Source: Sansalvadorimonas sp965243775 (GTDB lineage Bacteria > Pseudomonadota > Gammaproteobacteria > Pseudomonadales > Endozoicomonadaceae). From it: a stretch of 64,000 nt of DNA. Both the position numbers and the translations under genes were made by a program. The stretch covers positions 62,001 through 126,000 of the forward strand of contig CBDEWF010000086.1 in the NCBI GenBank assembly GCA_965243775.1, given 5' to 3'. The notes under the pieces are model-generated. The model saw nothing but the letters and a program-made list of their open reading frames with translations. It ran no database searches and was not told where the DNA came from. This document shows positions 38,613 through 46,661 of the stretch, one piece after another (the first letter of the stretch is position 1; every line of letters starts with the position of its first letter).

Positions 38613-38836
38613 TAGTGACGATCGCAGTAAGGCAGCAGAGCAACGTAGCGGGCGCGCTTGATAGCGGTAGCCAGCTGGCGCTGGTAACGGGCCTTGGTGC
38701 CAGTGATACGGCTGGGTACGATCTTGCCAGTTTCGGTGATGTACGCCTTCAGGGTGTTCAGATCTTTGTAATCGATCTCTTGAACGCCTTCAGCAGTGAA
38801 ACGGCAGAACTTGCGACGACGGAAGAAACGTGCCAT
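38612..38836 (-). CDS. rpsR: 30S ribosomal protein S18
   Basis: The 74-residue protein has the S18 features MARFFRRRKFCRFTAEG, IDYKDLNTLKAYI and GTKARYQRQLATAIKRARY. It pairs with S6 on the small subunit platform. It lies 101 nt after rpsF; priB, which sits between these genes in enteric bacteria, is absent. Confidence 0.98.
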   Translation of the reverse strand: MARFFRRRKFCRFTAEGVQEIDYKDLNTLKAYITETGKIVPSRITGTKARYQRQLATAIKRARYVALLPYCDRH

Positions 38837-38937
38837 TGCAACGACTCCTTATCTTGGTTCCTTATCCTTCAGCGACCCTTTCGTTTAACGAATAGCCGCG
38901 TTCAGGCTTCAGAACTTGCGGTTAACCTGAAACAGGA

Positions 38938-39369
38938 TTATTCAGCGGACTCTTCGGAAGAAGCTTCTGCTGCAGGCGCTTCGGAAGCAGGAGCTTCACG
39001 ACGATCTTCACGGCGATCTTCGCGGCGCTCACGACGATCTTCACGACGCTCTTCAGCTTGCATCATGATAGAAGGTTCAGTGATTGCTTCGTTGCGACGA
39101 ATAACCAGGTTACGGATAACAGCATCGTTGAAGCGGAAGTTGCTGGACAGCTCCTTCAGGGCTTCGTCGCTGCACTCTACGTTCATCATAACGTAGTGGG
39201 CTTTGTGGATCTTCTGGATCGGGTAAGCCAGTTGACGACGACCCCAATCTTCCTGACGGTGAATGGTACCGTTGTCTTCTTCGATGATCTTCTTGTAACG
39301 ATCAACCATAGCGGGCACTTGCTCGCTCTGGTCTGGGTGTACCAGGAATACAATCTCGTAATGACGCAT
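38938..39369 (-). CDS. rpsF: 30S ribosomal protein S6
   Basis: The 143-residue protein starts MRHYEIVFLVHPDQSEQVPAM and has the conserved WGRRQLAYPIQKIHKAHYV (in part). Its C-terminal tail is unusual: after residue about 105 come repeated Arg/Glu/Asp units (ERREDRRERRED) and an Ala/Glu/Ser-rich acidic end, encoded by short near-repeats. AAGGAG precedes the ATG. First gene of the ribosomal cluster. Confidence 0.98.
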   Translation of the reverse strand: MRHYEIVFLVHPDQSEQVPAMVDRYKKIIEEDNGTIHRQEDWGRRQLAYPIQKIHKAHYVMMNVECSDEALKELSSNFRFNDAVIRNLVIRRNEAITEPSIMMQAEERREDRRERREDRREDRREAPASEAPAAEASSEESAE

Positions 39370-39489
39370 AATTGCTCCTTACGGGTTAAACAGCCTCCCA
39401 CGATCGGATAAACCGTGTATCGGGTAAGGCAAGGAGTAAGGGGAAAATCCCCCAGGACAGCTCCACAGCGTCAAGCTGCAGAACGGGGC

Positions 39490-39518
39490 ATTTTAGAGAA
39501 GCATGGCAACCGGCGCAA
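39490..39518 (-). promoter_or_regulatory. Candidate sigma-70 promoter of rpsF operon
   Basis: On the minus strand TTGCGC (39518-39513) and TAAAAT (39495-39490) are 17 nt apart, 4/6 and 5/6 matches to the consensus. The leader to rpsF would be about 115 nt. It contains CCTTAC near 39427 that can pair with GTAAGG overlapping the ribosome site, so autogenous control by S6:S18 is possible. The rest of 39370-39684 holds nothing else I can identify. Confidence 0.5.
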
Positions 39519-39684
39519 GGAGAGAGATACGTGTAGCTGTGAAACCTATCCTGCTTGCAACAAAAATAAACCAGGACAGCCCACATCTTTTATTCAATGC
39601 AGCAGATCTGCCGCTAGTCTTTTCCACTACGCATATGCATGGAATACTCAATATCAAGGGAAACAGGCAGGGGGAAACTGGAGT

Positions 39685-40896
39685 TCACAGCGAGTTAAAG
39701 AGTTCTTTCCATTCCTGTTCCCACTGGGGGAGCTGAGACGCAGGCATGGCCCTGGCAATCAAGAAACCCTGGGCATAATCACAGCCTAGCGCCTTGATTT
39801 CATTCCAGTCACTTGGTGTTTCCACCCCTTCCGCGACAGTTTCCAATTGCAGCCTCTTGGCCATGGCAATATTGGATTCCACAATGACCTTGTTAGCTGG
39901 CTTCTCGGCAACCTTGCTAACGAAGGTCCGGTCAAGCTTAAGTTCAGTAAACGGAATCCGGTTTAGCTGCTGGAAGTTGGAGAACCCGGTACCAAAATCA
40001 TCAATTGAGAGACAGAACCCTTTCATCCTGATTCGAGCCAGAGTTTCCAGGCTACGGGCCAGGTTCTGCATCATCACATTTTCTGTAATTTCCAGTGTTA
40101 CCCGGCAGGTTGAAACGCCATTATGCCCCAGAATTTCTTCCAGTTTCTGGGGCATGGCAGTATCTTCCAGAAGAAGTGGGGAGAGATTTACAGCAATGGA
40201 AACATCCTTGCCATGTATCTGCCACATCCGCAAATCTTCGACTATGGAGTGAATCTGCTTCCAGGTCAGCTGGTCTATCATGGAAGAGTTTTCCATCACC
40301 GAGACAAACTGGGCCGGCATGATCACACCATGATCTGGATGCACCCAGCGGGCCAGGGCTTCTGATGAAACCCAGGCACCATCACTCATCCTGACCTTGG
40401 GCTGATACCAGACCTGGAACTGCCCTGCATCAAGAGCTTCCTGAATCTCTTCAGGAGTGAATGATTCTTTATAGGTATCTGGATTCTTTCTTCGTTTTTC
40501 TTTTCGATACTGCTCAATAACAGTTCTGATTTTATCTCTTGTGACAGGCTTGGGCACATTGGAGAGAACCTGCAGGCCGTGCTCTTCCGCCATATCTTCC
40601 ACGGTGTGGACCAGGGACTCATCCAGAGCACTGGCTACAACCATGGCATCTGCCAGCTTACGCTCGGCAATATTACGGAGAAACTCGACGCCATCCATAC
40701 CCGGCATATCCAGATCACTGATCACGATATCCACCCGGTCTGGATGGGCAACGATCTTCTCCAGGGCATCCTGACCATCAGAAGCAGATAAAACCTTCTC
40801 GCATCCAAGGTCTTCCAGTACTTTCGTGGCCACGGCTCTCTGGAAGTTATTATCTTCCACTACCATCATGGTCAGGCCTTCACCTTCATTGGTCAT
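39685..40896 (-). CDS. Response regulator with EAL cyclic-di-GMP phosphodiesterase domain
   Basis: The 403-residue protein has a receiver domain (about 8-130; acceptor Asp in IVISDLDMPGMDG, Lys in VPKPVTRD) and an EAL domain (about 155-395) with all main catalytic motifs: SSEALARW, VNLSP, EITENV, SIDDFGTGFSN, KLDRTFV and ETVAEGVET. It should hydrolyse c-di-GMP when phosphorylated or dephosphorylated by an unknown kinase. The start codon overlaps the stop of a 31-codon ORF (ATGA), suggesting coupling. Confidence 0.94.
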   Translation of the reverse strand: MTNEGEGLTMMVVEDNNFQRAVATKVLEDLGCEKVLSASDGQDALEKIVAHPDRVDIVISDLDMPGMDGVEFLRNIAERKLADAMVVASALDESLVHTVEDMAEEHGLQVLSNVPKPVTRDKIRTVIEQYRKEKRRKNPDTYKESFTPEEIQEALDAGQFQVWYQPKVRMSDGAWVSSEALARWVHPDHGVIMPAQFVSVMENSSMIDQLTWKQIHSIVEDLRMWQIHGKDVSIAVNLSPLLLEDTAMPQKLEEILGHNGVSTCRVTLEITENVMMQNLARSLETLARIRMKGFCLSIDDFGTGFSNFQQLNRIPFTELKLDRTFVSKVAEKPANKVIVESNIAMAKRLQLETVAEGVETPSDWNEIKALGCDYAQGFLIARAMPASQLPQWEQEWKELFNSL

Positions 40897-40988
40897 GCCC
40901 CGACGCCCTCCAATAGAACGAGCAGAGGCGCCAGGGCCTTATTGGCACCAGCGCCTCCAGAAACCTGTATTTCCTGGCTAGCAGACAT
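40893..40988 (-). CDS. Small ORF coupled to the REC-EAL gene
   Basis: A 31-codon frame (MSASQEIQVSGGAG..., ending VLLEGVGA) has a good ribosome site (GGAAGGA) and its TGA overlaps the ATG of the REC-EAL gene. The peptide is hydrophobic in its C-terminal half. It may act as a translational leader or a small protein. No family is recognised. Confidence 0.45.
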   Translation of the reverse strand: MSASQEIQVSGGAGANKALAPLLVLLEGVGA

Positions 40989-41095
40989 ATTCCTTCCCGA
41001 GCAGGCAGACGAACCATGTTCTCAGCAAGAAATATATCGACCATTCAGAAACCCGCTACAGCTTTGACTGCAGGTTTTCAGCGATGGGATTGATG

Positions 41096-42208
41096 CTACT
41101 GGCCACTGATAATGCGGGTCCACTCTCTGGTGACAACCCTACGTAGTTTTCCGTCCAGAGGTTTGAATATGTAGAGGTTCTTCTCCACTGCTCCAGTTGG
41201 ATAAACGCCTGAATTCTGACGAAGTTCTTTCTCTACAAAGGGAGTAGCAGCCTTGTTGGAGTTAGCGTAATACACGAAATTGGTGATCTCGGCCGCGACC
41301 TTGGGCTCCATAATGAAATCCAGGAACTTGTGGGCATTTGCCTTATTCTCCGCATCCTTGGGGATAGCCATGACATCATAGGAAACCGCTGCGCCTTCCT
41401 TGGGAATCACATACTTGATGGTCACGCCATTTCCAGCATCTCGAGCTCGGTCATTTGCCATCAGAGCTTCACCTGACCAGACTATAGCGGCACAAATATC
41501 ACCATTAGCCAAGTCTGTTGTAGATCGTGAGGAATGGAAGTAAGTCACATATGGAGCCACTTTCAAGAGCATCTCTGTGGCAGCCCGGTAGTCACCACTG
41601 CGACGAGAGTTAGGATCCTTACCCATGTAACGAAGGGCTGCAGGGAAGACTTCAGTAGGCGCATCAAGGAAGGCAACACCGCACTTTTGCAGCTTCTGCA
41701 TATATTTCGGATTGAATATCAGCTCCCAGCTATCAATTGGCGCATCCTCACCCACAAACTCTTTCACCTTGGCAGGGTTAATGGCCAGGCCAGTAGTCTG
41801 CCACAGATAAGGAATGCCGTACTTGTTACCCGGATCAACCTCATCCATCAGTTTCATGGCTTCAGAGTTCAGGTTCTTGTAATTTTTGAACTTTGACTTA
41901 TCCAGCGGCTCATAGACCCCAGCCTTAATCTGGTTAGCCAGAAAGTCATGGGAAGGCACCACGACATCATAGCCACTGCGCCCGGAAAGCAGCTTGGCTT
42001 CCAGTACTTCATTACTGTCATAGACATCATAGGTTACCTGGGTGCCGGTCTTTTTCTCGAAGTCTGACACAGTGTTGGATGCGATATATTCATACCAGTT
42101 GTAAACAAAAAGTTCGTTACTCTCTTTTGCAGCCTGACTGCTGGCAGAAAAAGAACCAAGTGCAGAAAACACAGAAAAAGATAAGGCAAGGCAGCTCTTG
42201 CGAACCAT
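41096..42208 (-). CDS. potF: Polyamine ABC transporter substrate-binding protein (PotF/SpuD type)
   Basis: The 370-residue protein has a signal peptide ending near SSQAAK and then the polyamine-binding family start NELFVYNWYEYIASNTV. Later blocks YDVVVPSHDFLANQI, GIPYLWQTTGLAIN, IVWSGEAL and the C-terminal NLYIFKPLDGKLRR are all typical. It should bind putrescine or spermidine in the periplasm. No permease or ATPase gene is next to it, so it is an orphan in this window. Confidence 0.92.
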   Translation of the reverse strand: MVRKSCLALSFSVFSALGSFSASSQAAKESNELFVYNWYEYIASNTVSDFEKKTGTQVTYDVYDSNEVLEAKLLSGRSGYDVVVPSHDFLANQIKAGVYEPLDKSKFKNYKNLNSEAMKLMDEVDPGNKYGIPYLWQTTGLAINPAKVKEFVGEDAPIDSWELIFNPKYMQKLQKCGVAFLDAPTEVFPAALRYMGKDPNSRRSGDYRAATEMLLKVAPYVTYFHSSRSTTDLANGDICAAIVWSGEALMANDRARDAGNGVTIKYVIPKEGAAVSYDVMAIPKDAENKANAHKFLDFIMEPKVAAEITNFVYYANSNKAATPFVEKELRQNSGVYPTGAVEKNLYIFKPLDGKLRRVVTREWTRIISGQ

Positions 42209-42243
42209 AACAGCGCCCTCCAGATACGCTAGGAAAATAAAAA

Positions 42244-42266
42244 AGGGCCACCTCTCAGGCAGCCCT
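42244..42266 (-). terminator. Terminator of cytochrome c5 gene
   Basis: A 10-nt stem with two mismatches (AGGGC...CCT) and 3-nt loop is followed on the minus strand by TTTTTTATTTT. It separates the cytochrome gene from potF. Confidence 0.7.
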
Positions 42267-42338
42267 CATCTGTCGATAGGATATTATTTTCTGTGAAACA
42301 GTTAAAAAATCACAACAGAAAATTTAAAAATTTCAGCC

Positions 42339-42791
42339 TTACGGCTTAAGCCCGCTCATATATTCAATGGCTCCACTCATTTCTTCCTCAGTGCAATCTG
42401 CACAGGTTCCCTTGGGCGGCATTGAACGAATACCATTGATAGCATTGGCCAGCAGCTTGTCAAACGAACCGGCTGTTGCCAGTTTTTCATTCCAGGTAGC
42501 GGCATCATCTTTCTTTGGAGCCCCAAGAACCCCGGAAGTATGGCAGGCAGTACAGTAAGTACCGTATATTTGCTCACCTGATCTGGGGGTGCCATTGGCA
42601 ACAATGGGTATTGCAGCCGATGCACAGGGCTGTCCTTCAATACAAACTTCACCCACGGGAGCTATACGTTCGGTTATCTCTTGGCGGGTAACCTTATCGA
42701 CTTCAGCAGATACAGCCATCACCAGACTGCTCATCATGCCCCCCAGAAAAACCGCAACACTGACAGCACGCATCCTGTTGACGTTTGCCAC
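42339..42791 (-). CDS. Cytochrome c5-type monohaem cytochrome
   Basis: I start at GTG 42791, preceded by GAGGAAAGG, giving a 150-residue precursor with a signal peptide ending near MAVSAEV. The haem site is YCTACHTSG with C-x2-C-H; the axial Met is in IRSMPPKG. A further CADC pair near the C-terminus is typical of cytochrome c5. It should carry electrons in the periplasm, either soluble or membrane-associated. Confidence 0.92.
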   Translation of the reverse strand: MANVNRMRAVSVAVFLGGMMSSLVMAVSAEVDKVTRQEITERIAPVGEVCIEGQPCASAAIPIVANGTPRSGEQIYGTYCTACHTSGVLGAPKKDDAATWNEKLATAGSFDKLLANAINGIRSMPPKGTCADCTEEEMSGAIEYMSGLKP

Positions 42792-43019
42792 TCGCCTTTC
42801 CTCATTATTTCTCACGGACTTTGTGCAGGCTTCCCACAGCATTCTCTACAACATTTTCCATAATTTTGCTGGTATCCGTAACCTGGAGAGCCGGTCCGTT
42901 TGTTATAGCCAGCGGCGATTATAGCCGAACCTGCCCCCCGCCAACAATGACCAGACCACCATGTCAACCCGCATTCGCCACACTTTCCCCACAACAAGCG
43001 AGACGATAACAAAAAGCCG

Positions 43020-43048
43020 TAGACTTGCGCACGTGTCCTGAGTATTAT
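43020..43048 (+). promoter_or_regulatory. Candidate promoter of tRNA-Arg
   Basis: TAGACT (43020-43025) and TATTAT (43043-43048) are 17 nt apart, followed by a GC-rich stretch (GGGCGCCGCC) resembling the discriminator of stringently controlled stable-RNA promoters. The tRNA starts 36 nt after the -10 box. Confidence 0.5.
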
Positions 43049-43083
43049 GGGCGCCGCCTGCAATAAGCATTTCTGCATGCAGG

Positions 43084-43160
<77 letters not shown>

Positions 43161-43706
43161 TGTATTCATACAAACAAAGAAGAGTTGCGGTAAGTGATTG
43201 TTGTACTTTGCACTTATTGTATTATTTCGGTTTTTTGTATCTTACTTATATCCAGCTCTATTCTTTTATCATTGGCTTTTTCAGCCACTGGAAGATAACT
43301 GTTAACTCCCTGTTTTTTTCAATTTCCCAGTCTCAATATTTAGATCGAACTCACTTTCCTTTTTTCCTACCAAGCAACCATTAAGACTCTAGAGTTTCAC
43401 AACCACCTTTTAATTGAACGACACCAAAAGACTTCTTTTTAAAGATACTTCACAAAGTTCACACAATTTATTGTTAGCAAAAGAAAATTAAAAAAAATCC
43501 TTTATTTCGATTTCTTATTAAAATTTAACAATCAAACACCATTGCTGTTTTTTTTTGTAGAAAATGGTTGTTTTCCTTTATTAGCTCTTGCCGTGAACAT
43601 ATTCACTGCCGTACTCTAGACAAGATAAGCCGTGCAGATATGTTCTCTGATCGGCCTTTCCTTAATCTGGCTGTAAAAACTGAATGCTAACAGTAAAAGG
43701 GGAAAG
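43161..43706 (+). other. AT-rich intergenic region, no gene seen
   Basis: The 546 bp after tRNA-Arg are AT-rich compared with flanking genes. Only short frames of hydrophobic, low-complexity sequence occur, and none has a ribosome site. I saw no repeat of the tRNA 3' end that would mark an integrated element. The rsd promoter must lie in the last 100-150 bp. Confidence 0.6.
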
Positions 43707-44192
43707 ATGATGCTGGAGGGTTGCAAGTCAGCCAAAGAGCGTTGGGGAGGGGTCTCTGAGCTTATCGACAACTGGTTAAATGAGCGCCAGAGCATGATTG
43801 TTCTTTATTGCTCCATGACAGGTGTCGACCACCAGAGTAATGACGACCGCCCCCTGCAAGAGAAGCTGCGCAGATTTTGCCAGCTCCTCGTGGATTATGT
43901 CTCTGCGGGGCATTTCGAGATTTACGAGCAGCTTCAGCGTGAAGCCATTGACTTTGGTGATGAAGAGGCCCTGAGTCGCTCAGGCCAGCTGTTCCCTGGT
44001 ATTCAAAGAAACACTGAAGCCTGCCTCGACTTCAATGATCGCTGCGAAAAGTTGGGCAGCATTCCCGAACTTCAAAAAATGCTGTCCCATATAGGGGAAA
44101 CTCTGGAAGAACGTTTTTCGCTCGAAGACAAGCTGATTGAGATACTTCACAACGCCCACCGGGAAGAAGCCGGGCAAATGGCGACAGGCTAG
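43707..44192 (+). CDS. rsd: Anti-sigma-70 factor Rsd/AlgQ
   Basis: The 161-residue helical protein begins with the family signature MLEGCKSAKERWGGVSELID followed by WLNERQSMIVLYCSMTG and LQEKLRRFCQLLVDYVSAGHF (in part). Rsd binds region 4 of sigma-70 and shifts RNA polymerase to alternative sigma factors; AlgQ in Pseudomonas affects alginate and siderophore genes. AAGGGGAAAG precedes the ATG. It converges with fkpA. Confidence 0.94.
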   Translation: MMLEGCKSAKERWGGVSELIDNWLNERQSMIVLYCSMTGVDHQSNDDRPLQEKLRRFCQLLVDYVSAGHFEIYEQLQREAIDFGDEEALSRSGQLFPGIQRNTEACLDFNDRCEKLGSIPELQKMLSHIGETLEERFSLEDKLIEILHNAHREEAGQMATG

Positions 44193-44200
44193 GAAGGGAA

Positions 44201-44230
44201 TTATTACTGCCTCAGATGAGGCAGTAATAA
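44201..44230. terminator. Bidirectional hairpin between rsd and fkpA
   Basis: A perfect 13-bp stem (TTATTACTGCCTC / its complement) with loop AGAT lies between two convergent genes. There is little T tract on either side, but stem strength and position suggest termination. Confidence 0.7.
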
Positions 44231-44243
44231 TCAGATACTCTGG

Positions 44244-44951
44244 TTATTTCTCTGGGTTGGTCACCTTAATCAGCTCGACCTTGAAAATCAGAACTTCGTT
44301 TGGCCCGATTCCGCCCGAGGGGGCACCACCGGGCCCATAAGCCAGATCAGAAGGAATATATAGCTCCCAGATTGCCCCTTCAGACATCAGCTGCAATGCC
44401 TCAGTCCAGCCTGGAATAACCTGATTAACCCTGAAAGTCGTCGGCTGCCCGCGTTTGAAAGAGCTGTCAAACACATTCCCATCCAGCAACCTTCCTTCAT
44501 AATGAACCGTAACTTCACTGGCTCCGGTTGGCTTTGCCCCTCTTCCTTCATTAATGGCCTTATATTGCAGGCCGGATTCAGTCTTGATTACACCATCCTT
44601 CCTGGCATTTTCCTTCAGGAAAGCTTCACCCTTCTCCAGATTTTTCTGGGCAGACTCAATCATCTGCTGCTGAACCTTTTCTGCAGCCTCACGCTGAGCT
44701 CTCTGGATATATGCCAGCATTTCATTCTGATCAATGGCCGTTTTCTTACCCGACAGCGCATCATTAATTCCGGAGACGATCATTTTCACATCCAGATCAC
44801 CATACACTTCCTGCATACGGGAACCAAAAAGAGCACCCAGGCTGTAACTGAGTTTTTCGGCATCTGTTGACGGAGTTCGCTCTGCAGCAAATGATGGCAT
44901 AGCCATTGAGGTCGACAAGATTAGTGCTGCGGCAATTATTTTCAGCTTCAT
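44244..44951 (-). CDS. fkpA: FKBP-type peptidyl-prolyl isomerase, FkpA/Mip class
   Basis: From MKLKIIAAALIL the protein has 235 residues with a signal peptide ending near PSFAAER. An N-terminal helical dimerisation domain (KLSYSLGALFGSRMQE) leads through a long helix to a C-terminal FKBP domain with VTVHYEGRLLDGNVFDSS, VIPGWTEALQLM, WELYIPSDLAYG and IGPNEVLIFKVEL. It folds periplasmic proteins; Mip is the Legionella virulence homologue. It lies in the rsd-fkpA-histone-like gene order seen in Pseudomonas. Confidence 0.95.
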   Translation of the reverse strand: MKLKIIAAALILSTSMAMPSFAAERTPSTDAEKLSYSLGALFGSRMQEVYGDLDVKMIVSGINDALSGKKTAIDQNEMLAYIQRAQREAAEKVQQQMIESAQKNLEKGEAFLKENARKDGVIKTESGLQYKAINEGRGAKPTGASEVTVHYEGRLLDGNVFDSSFKRGQPTTFRVNQVIPGWTEALQLMSEGAIWELYIPSDLAYGPGGAPSGGIGPNEVLIFKVELIKVTNPEK

Positions 44952-45735
44952 TGCATTGTCTTCTGTCATGGAAGTGCTGCGATTTTAGATTCAATCCCAC
45001 ATAATTATTCAATTTTGCGCCAATAGCAAGCTAGCAAAACCAATCATGTCTACTAAAAAGCACGTTTTTGACACTTCTTAGTTAGGCAACTCAATCCATA
45101 CAAATAAATAGAATGATATAGCTATACATTTAATAGCTACACGAGCTATTCCAACTGTTTTTTATTAAAAATACACTCCATCTTTATACAAATAGAAAGC
45201 ATGTAAACCATAAATACGAGTTGTGTTGATTTTTTTTTTGCAATTACATGAATGATTAGTCTATGTTCAATGTAAAAAAGAAGGTATAAGTTTCTTTATA
45301 CTTATAATGTTTTATTTGAGAATGAGTGAGTGAAACAAAGAAACATAAGAACACAGACCTCAAATGGGGTATATCTCTTAAATAATGAGGCGGGAAATAA
45401 TGAGGCGGGAATTAAAAAAACAAGAAAGGAGACATCAAGCATTAAAGAGTGTCTCTTTAGTTATAATTCAACGTCTGACTTATCCCCCTTAAGCAAGACG
45501 TTAATTAGCGGGCTCATTTTTCGTAGCCCTAACAACAAAAACAATAAAAATGAATTAGGAATCGAAACAAGTTGTCCTGCAAGGATATAGGGCAACTCGA
45601 AAAGGCCAGTGATGCTGTCGAAACAAAAATCAGCGATTTGCAGTACTGGATTGTGACGATGGCAACTGGATACCTGAAGGCATGGCACTGCCGGACGGTA
45701 TCGCGCTTGCAAGTGCTGTGCTTAAGGAGAAAGCC
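44952..45735 (+). other. AT-rich region between fkpA and the histone-like gene
   Basis: This 784-bp interval is strongly AT-rich up to about 45600. It holds an exact 15-bp tandem duplication (AATAATGAGGCGGGA at 45381-45395 and 45396-45410), several A and T runs, and an 86-codon frame (45330-45590) that I do not accept as a gene. The last 80 bp have coding-like composition in frame with the histone-like gene but lack a ribosome site. Promoters of both flanking genes should lie here. Confidence 0.55.
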
Positions 45736-46557
45736 ATGAGTAATGAAAGTATTGAAAGTACTGAAAGTACTGAAAGTACTGAAAGTACTGAAGAAATGGA
45801 CTTCGACAAGTCCGAGGCCGCGACCCGCGAAGCGGGTGCAGCAGCCAAAAAACGGAAGACGGTCCGCAAAGCTGCCAAGAAATCTACTGCTCGCAAGAGC
45901 ACTAGAAAGAAGACAGCCCGCAAAACCACCGCAAAAAGAAAAACCACCCGTAAGACAACTGCCCGCAAGACTGCCCGCAAGACTGCCCGCAAGACTGCCC
46001 GCAAGACTGCCCGCAAGACCGCCCGCAAGACTGCCCGCAAGACTGCCCGCAAGACTGCCCGCAAGACTGCCCGCAAGACTGCCCGCAAGACTGCCCGCAA
46101 GACTGCCCGCAAGACTGCCCGCAAGACTGCCCGCAAGACTGCCCGCAAGACTGCCCGCAAGACTGCCCGCAAGACTGCCCGCAAGACTGCCCGCAAGACT
46201 GCCCGCAAGACTGCCCGCAAGACTGCCCGCAAGACTGCCCGCAAGACTGCCCGCAAGACTGCCCGCAAGACTGCCCGCAAGACTGCCCGCAAGACTGCCC
46301 GCAAGACTGCCCGCAAGACTGCCCGCAAGACTGCCCGCAAGACTGCCCGCAAGACTGCCCGCAAGACTGCCCGCAAGACTGCCCGCAAGACTGCCCGCAA
46401 GACTGCCCGCAAGACTGCCCGCAAGACTGCCCGCAAGACTGCTCGTAAGTCTACTGCCAAGCGTAAGACTGTTCGCAAGGCTGCTGCCAAGCGTAAGACT
46501 GTTCGCAAAGCAGCTACCAAGCGTAAGCCTGCGAGAAAAACAGCTAAGAGAAGATAA
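45736..46557 (+). CDS. Histone H1-like DNA-binding protein with ARKT repeats (AlgP-like)
   Basis: AAGGAGA just upstream fixes the start at MSNESIES, giving 273 residues. The N-terminus is acidic with an EST repeat (9-bp unit, about five copies); residues about 35-75 are Lys/Arg/Ala-rich; residues about 76-235 are forty copies of Ala-Arg-Lys-Thr; the end is KRKTVRKAA-like. Such C-terminal tails bind DNA without sequence preference and compact the nucleoid, as in AlgP of Pseudomonas and Hc2 of Chlamydia. Position after rsd and fkpA supports algP orthology. The acidic N-terminus is unusual. A strong terminator follows. Confidence 0.88.
   Translation: MSNESIESTESTESTESTEEMDFDKSEAATREAGAAAKKRKTVRKAAKKSTARKSTRKKTARKTTAKRKTTRKTTARKTARKTARKTARKTARKTARKTARKTARKTARKTARKTARKTARKTARKTARKTARKTARKTARKTARKTARKTARKTARKTARKTARKTARKTARKTARKTARKTARKTARKTARKTARKTARKTARKTARKTARKTARKTARKTARKTARKTARKTARKSTAKRKTVRKAAAKRKTVRKAATKRKPARKTAKRR
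45961..46440 (+). repeat. Forty tandem copies of a 12-bp unit (GCCCGCAAGACT)
   Basis: The array is 480 bp with only one base change that I can see (C for T at 46020). Because 12 is a multiple of three all reading frames remain open, producing long spurious frames on both strands. Confidence 0.98.
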
Positions 46558-46584
46558 TCACTGCCTTAACTGGCAGAAGGTTAC

Positions 46585-46607
46585 ACGGGGCCACTGGCCC
46601 CGTTTTT
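46585..46607 (+). terminator. Terminator of the histone-like gene
   Basis: ACGGGGCC / GGCCCCGT (8 bp) with loop ACT, followed by TTTTATTTT, lies 27 nt after the stop. Confidence 0.92.
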
Positions 46608-46661
46608 ATTTTGTTCCCTGCCCATAGGAATAGGCAGCTACAAAGCCTAAAATCCCCGGCC

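Noticed and set aside
45330..45590. 86-codon plus-strand frame with NNEAG repeats
   Set aside because: GTG start without a ribosome site, AT-rich composition, repeat due to a 15-bp tandem duplication; no family recognised.
45961..46440. CRISPR-like array
   Set aside because: Units are contiguous 12-mers with no spacers and lie within a coding frame.
45630..46627. About 295-codon frames over the histone-like gene on the opposite strand and in a shifted plus frame
   Set aside because: Any frame across a 12-bp repeat stays open; the compositions (VLRA and PARL runs) are by-products, and only the ARKT frame has a good ribosome site and a sensible family.
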